The translations under genes were made by a program, and so were the position numbers. 9,162 nt of DNA. Source: JBPEXY01 sp052031065. GTDB lineage: Bacteria > Pseudomonadota > Gammaproteobacteria > Immundisolibacterales > Immundisolibacteraceae. Below, piece after piece: positions 7,111-9,162 of this stretch. How positions within the stretch are numbered: position 1 is the stretch's first letter; each line of letters starts with the position of its first letter. Under the pieces are notes generated by a model. It was not told the origin of the DNA. It searched no databases and saw only the letters and a program-made list of their open reading frames with translations. The stretch lies in assembly GCA_052031065.1 (NCBI GenBank), contig JBPEXY010000191.1, positions 1-9,162 on the forward strand, given 5' to 3'.

Positions 7111-8814
7111 TCAGCGTCCAGCGAATTGATCAAGTTGATGAAAATCGATCCTGCTCATTGCGTTGGTTGGGCAGGCCCTGACACAGGCTGGTCCGCCCCT
7201 TTGTTCAGCACAGAGGTCGCATTTAGTTGCCTTGGTGATGGGTAGGGAAGTATCCGGGTCAACGATTTTTCGTCCCCGGGAATCGTTGATTTCTACCAAA
7301 CGGATATTGTTGTATGGGCAGGAGTTGGCGCAGACGCCACAGCCGATACAGGTGTCATCATTAATGGTGACGATGCCCTGTTCGATGGTGCGGTGAATGG
7401 CGCCTGTCGGACATCCTATCAGGCAAACCGGGTCGTTGCAGTGCATGCAGGCGTTGGCGACCATGTATCCATCCTGGACATGTCCCTGACGGATAAAGCG
7501 GGGGTTACCATCATGAGCGCGGCTACAGGCACGGACGCAATCGTCACAACGGACGCAGCTGTTGAGATCGATCAACATCGTCTGGGTACCGTTGATAAAT
7601 CGTTCATTCACTGCCCACTCGAGGAGATCGTCAGATTCATCAATCGGTTTAGCGGCAAGTTGCGAAAAATTGCTGTGCGGCAATGACTTCAGATCGGTGA
7701 CGATTTCCGCCAAAGCGTGTCCAGGTACCCGTAACACGTCGAGGTACCCGGTAGCGTAAAGGGAGCTTTGGTAGCCGGGGTCCTGACCGGTTTCCCAATT
7801 CAGTAAAAGTTCTTCCAGTCCAAAACAGTCGCCGCTACGCAGATAGGTAACCGTCCGTTGTCCGTTACCTGTTTTGACGGTGACCCTGCCAAACCCGGCG
7901 GCTATCAGTAGTAGACCGTCACTGTATTCACCTTCTGCAGCGACTAGAGGCTCCTGGTCGGTATTGTGAGAATCCAAACCACGGCGCTGAAATTCGTTGA
8001 ACCACTCGAAGCTGCCATAATTCTCGAACAGTGTAGCCTGCGCTATTCTTTCAAGTGTCTGCTCATCGACGTTGGCAAAAAGCGGGTGTTCACTCAGATG
8101 GGTAAAGAGCGCGTTTCTGCGATAACTCTGATCGATGATCTGACGCCAGCCACCGTCATATTTCCTGATGTCGCGCAGTCCCTGCCAGCGAATTTCCAGC
8201 AACAAGCAGTTGCTGTCGGCAACGACACTAGCGCTACGCGGTTCTCTGCGTAACGCAGCAATCTCACCGAACAGGCTGCCCTGGGGCAGTGGTCGAGTGG
8301 CAAGCGATGGCAAAACATCTTTCAGGTTCGGACCCGACGCCTCCTGACGGTCAATAAAGATCGTTCCAATGCCATCCGCACGCCCCTTGATTGCCTTGCC
8401 TCCCTCCTTTTTCTGATAGCGGGACAGATCTCTTGCTTCCTGTTGCCGCGAATTTTCCCAGAGCTGTGAAAAGGCTTGCCATCGAGATTTGGTTTTTGAT
8501 TCCCGGCGACCCAGTTGCTCAAGGGGAACGCCTGGTGGCAACACTGCCTTTGCCGAACCGCGAACGATCAGAAAGGCCGAGCTGCCGTAATCGCCCTCAC
8601 GGATGATGATCTCACCAGGTTGACGGTGAATAAACCGACAATCATTGCGCAGGATCCCTTCCAGCGGCAGGGATTTGGGAAATGCTGATGCGTCAATCGC
8701 AGCGATTTCGGGGATTCGCAGCAGTGTCCCGAGCTCGACCTGATGAAGATTGGGGTCAAATGGAGCATCCCATCGCTTTGGGCGAGCCAAGGCACTACCG
8801 GCATGACTATTCAT
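7111..8814 (-). CDS. Cytosolic fusion of two cyclic-nucleotide-binding-like domains with a four-cluster [4Fe-4S] electron-transfer module
   Basis: This 567-residue protein has no signal peptide or membrane helix. The first CNB-like domain (about 55-210) has a well-kept phosphate-binding region, LFGEIAALRREPRSASVVA-like (E184, R193), but is split by a charged insert of about 70 residues (95-170). The second CNB-like domain (about 240-375) has GDCFGLEELLL (328-338) but lacks the usual Arg. The C-terminal module (420-548) has 16 Cys in DmsB/NrfC-like order: 420/423/426/430, 456/459/464/468, 489/492/495/499 and 532/535/544/548, enough for four [4Fe-4S] clusters. There is no helix-turn-helix, so it is not a CRP/FNR regulator. 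It is the first gene of the tight operon and probably the cytosolic electron entry or exit point, docking on the cytochrome b loop, with activity gated by a bound ligand (inference). The start is ATG 8814; the ribosome site is weak. Confidence 0.93.
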   Translation of the reverse strand: MNSHAGSALARPKRWDAPFDPNLHQVELGTLLRIPEIAAIDASAFPKSLPLEGILRNDCRFIHRQPGEIIIREGDYGSSAFLIVRGSAKAVLPPGVPLEQLGRRESKTKSRWQAFSQLWENSRQQEARDLSRYQKKEGGKAIKGRADGIGTIFIDRQEASGPNLKDVLPSLATRPLPQGSLFGEIAALRREPRSASVVADSNCLLLEIRWQGLRDIRKYDGGWRQIIDQSYRRNALFTHLSEHPLFANVDEQTLERIAQATLFENYGSFEWFNEFQRRGLDSHNTDQEPLVAAEGEYSDGLLLIAAGFGRVTVKTGNGQRTVTYLRSGDCFGLEELLLNWETGQDPGYQSSLYATGYLDVLRVPGHALAEIVTDLKSLPHSNFSQLAAKPIDESDDLLEWAVNERFINGTQTMLIDLNSCVRCDDCVRACSRAHDGNPRFIRQGHVQDGYMVANACMHCNDPVCLIGCPTGAIHRTIEQGIVTINDDTCIGCGVCANSCPYNNIRLVEINDSRGRKIVDPDTSLPITKATKCDLCAEQRGGPACVRACPTNAMSRIDFHQLDQFAGR

Positions 8815-8865
8815 GTCTTGCTCAATTGTTTGTAGCGACGGTGTCTATGCCATTGCTCTATTTGT
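8815..8865 (-). other. 51-bp gap between the partial upstream gene and the operon
   Basis: This is the largest gap between genes in the window. I find no convincing inverted repeat, terminator, FNR/CRP palindrome or paired -35/-10 boxes in it. The operon may therefore continue from the upstream gene, or its promoter may be weak or lie within that gene. Confidence 0.4.
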
Positions 8866-9162
8866 CTACTTATAGTCTGTCGGGGCGGGCAGCAGGCCAG
8901 ATAGTGTGGAAGACAGATCGACGTCTTCAAGACTAGATGCCAGAGTTCGCCCCTGGGCGGCGGTAGGGTTTTTTAAAAACGCAGCGACAGCGGCATTGTT
9001 GGCTACCGGGCCAAGAGCCTCTCTCGCTGCAGCGGCTATGGCTTGTTGTGCTTTTTTATATGCGCCATCAGGAGCTATCTCGACTGCCTGGTCTGCTGCG
9101 ACAATCTGAGCTGCTTTGCCGAGGACATAAAGCCTTGACAGGCCAGCGGCATCCATTTCAGC
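8866..9162 (-). CDS. C-terminal fragment of an unrecognised Ala-rich helical protein (5' end beyond right edge)
   Basis: The frame ends at TAG 8868-8866 and stays open to the right edge: the ATG at 9156 is preceded in frame by Glu and Ala codons, so the true start is probably outside the window. The visible 98 residues are strongly Ala-rich and look alpha-helical, for example a run of Ala around QQAIAAAAREA, and end in a short Pro-containing tail. No Cys, CXXCH or other motif is visible. It lies 51 bp upstream of the Fe-S gene on the same strand and may belong to the same transcript. I do not recognise it and cannot assign a function. A small complete protein starting at 9156 is possible but less likely. 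Confidence 0.6.
   Translation of the reverse strand, partial: AEMDAAGLSRLYVLGKAAQIVAADQAVEIAPDGAYKKAQQAIAAAAREALGPVANNAAVAAFLKNPTAAQGRTLASSLEDVDLSSTLSGLLPAPTDYK

Noticed and set aside
8185..8652. A CRP/FNR-type transcription regulator
   Set aside because: The CNB-like domains are followed by four [4Fe-4S] Cys sets and no helix-turn-helix, so transcriptional regulation is not supported.
8815..8900. A promoter with a TATAAG-like -10 near the end of the upstream gene
   Set aside because: No acceptable -35 element lies at the right distance, and a TATAAG match alone is expected by chance.

Overview
This window holds a single tightly packed gene cluster, read entirely from the minus strand. It looks like a complete electron-transfer chain running from the cytoplasm to the outer membrane. 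The signal peptides, the C-terminal Phe of an outer-membrane beta-barrel and the multiheme cytochromes point to a Gram-negative respiratory bacterium. A gammaproteobacterium is my best guess, but the sequence alone does not prove it. I see no RNA genes, mobile elements, CRISPR arrays or strong terminators. The plus-strand ORFs are shadows of the minus-strand genes.

Layout in transcription order, from high to low coordinates: (1) the C-terminal end of an unrecognised Ala-rich protein (8866 to the right edge); (2) a 567-aa cytosolic protein with two cyclic-nucleotide-binding-like domains fused to a four-cluster [4Fe-4S] module (8814-7111); (3) a five-helix membrane protein with two HX13H pairs, predicted to be a diheme cytochrome b (7107-6292); (4) a membrane-anchored cytochrome c with nine CXXCH motifs and one CX3CH motif, preceded by a Cys-rich domain predicted to be cytosolic (6276-4396, TTG start); (5) a pentaheme cytochrome c of the c554-like kind (4399-2666); (6) an outer-membrane beta-barrel (2662-1172); (7) a membrane-anchored FAD/NAD(P)H reductase with a C-terminal [2Fe-2S] domain, cut by the left edge (1161 to 1). 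Gaps between genes 2 to 7 run from a 4-bp overlap to 15 bp, so they are almost certainly one operon.

Working model (inference): NAD(P)H electrons enter through the reductase and/or the Fe-S protein, cross the inner membrane through the diheme cytochrome b, pass to the decaheme and pentaheme cytochromes, and reach an acceptor at or beyond the outer membrane, with the barrel as partner or channel. The reverse direction, oxidising an external donor to reduce NAD+ or quinone, is equally possible from sequence. The CNB domains suggest direct allosteric control by a nucleotide or other small ligand. I do not recognise this combination as one of the characterised conduits (Mtr/Pio, Omb-Oma-Omc), and no terminal catalytic subunit is visible.
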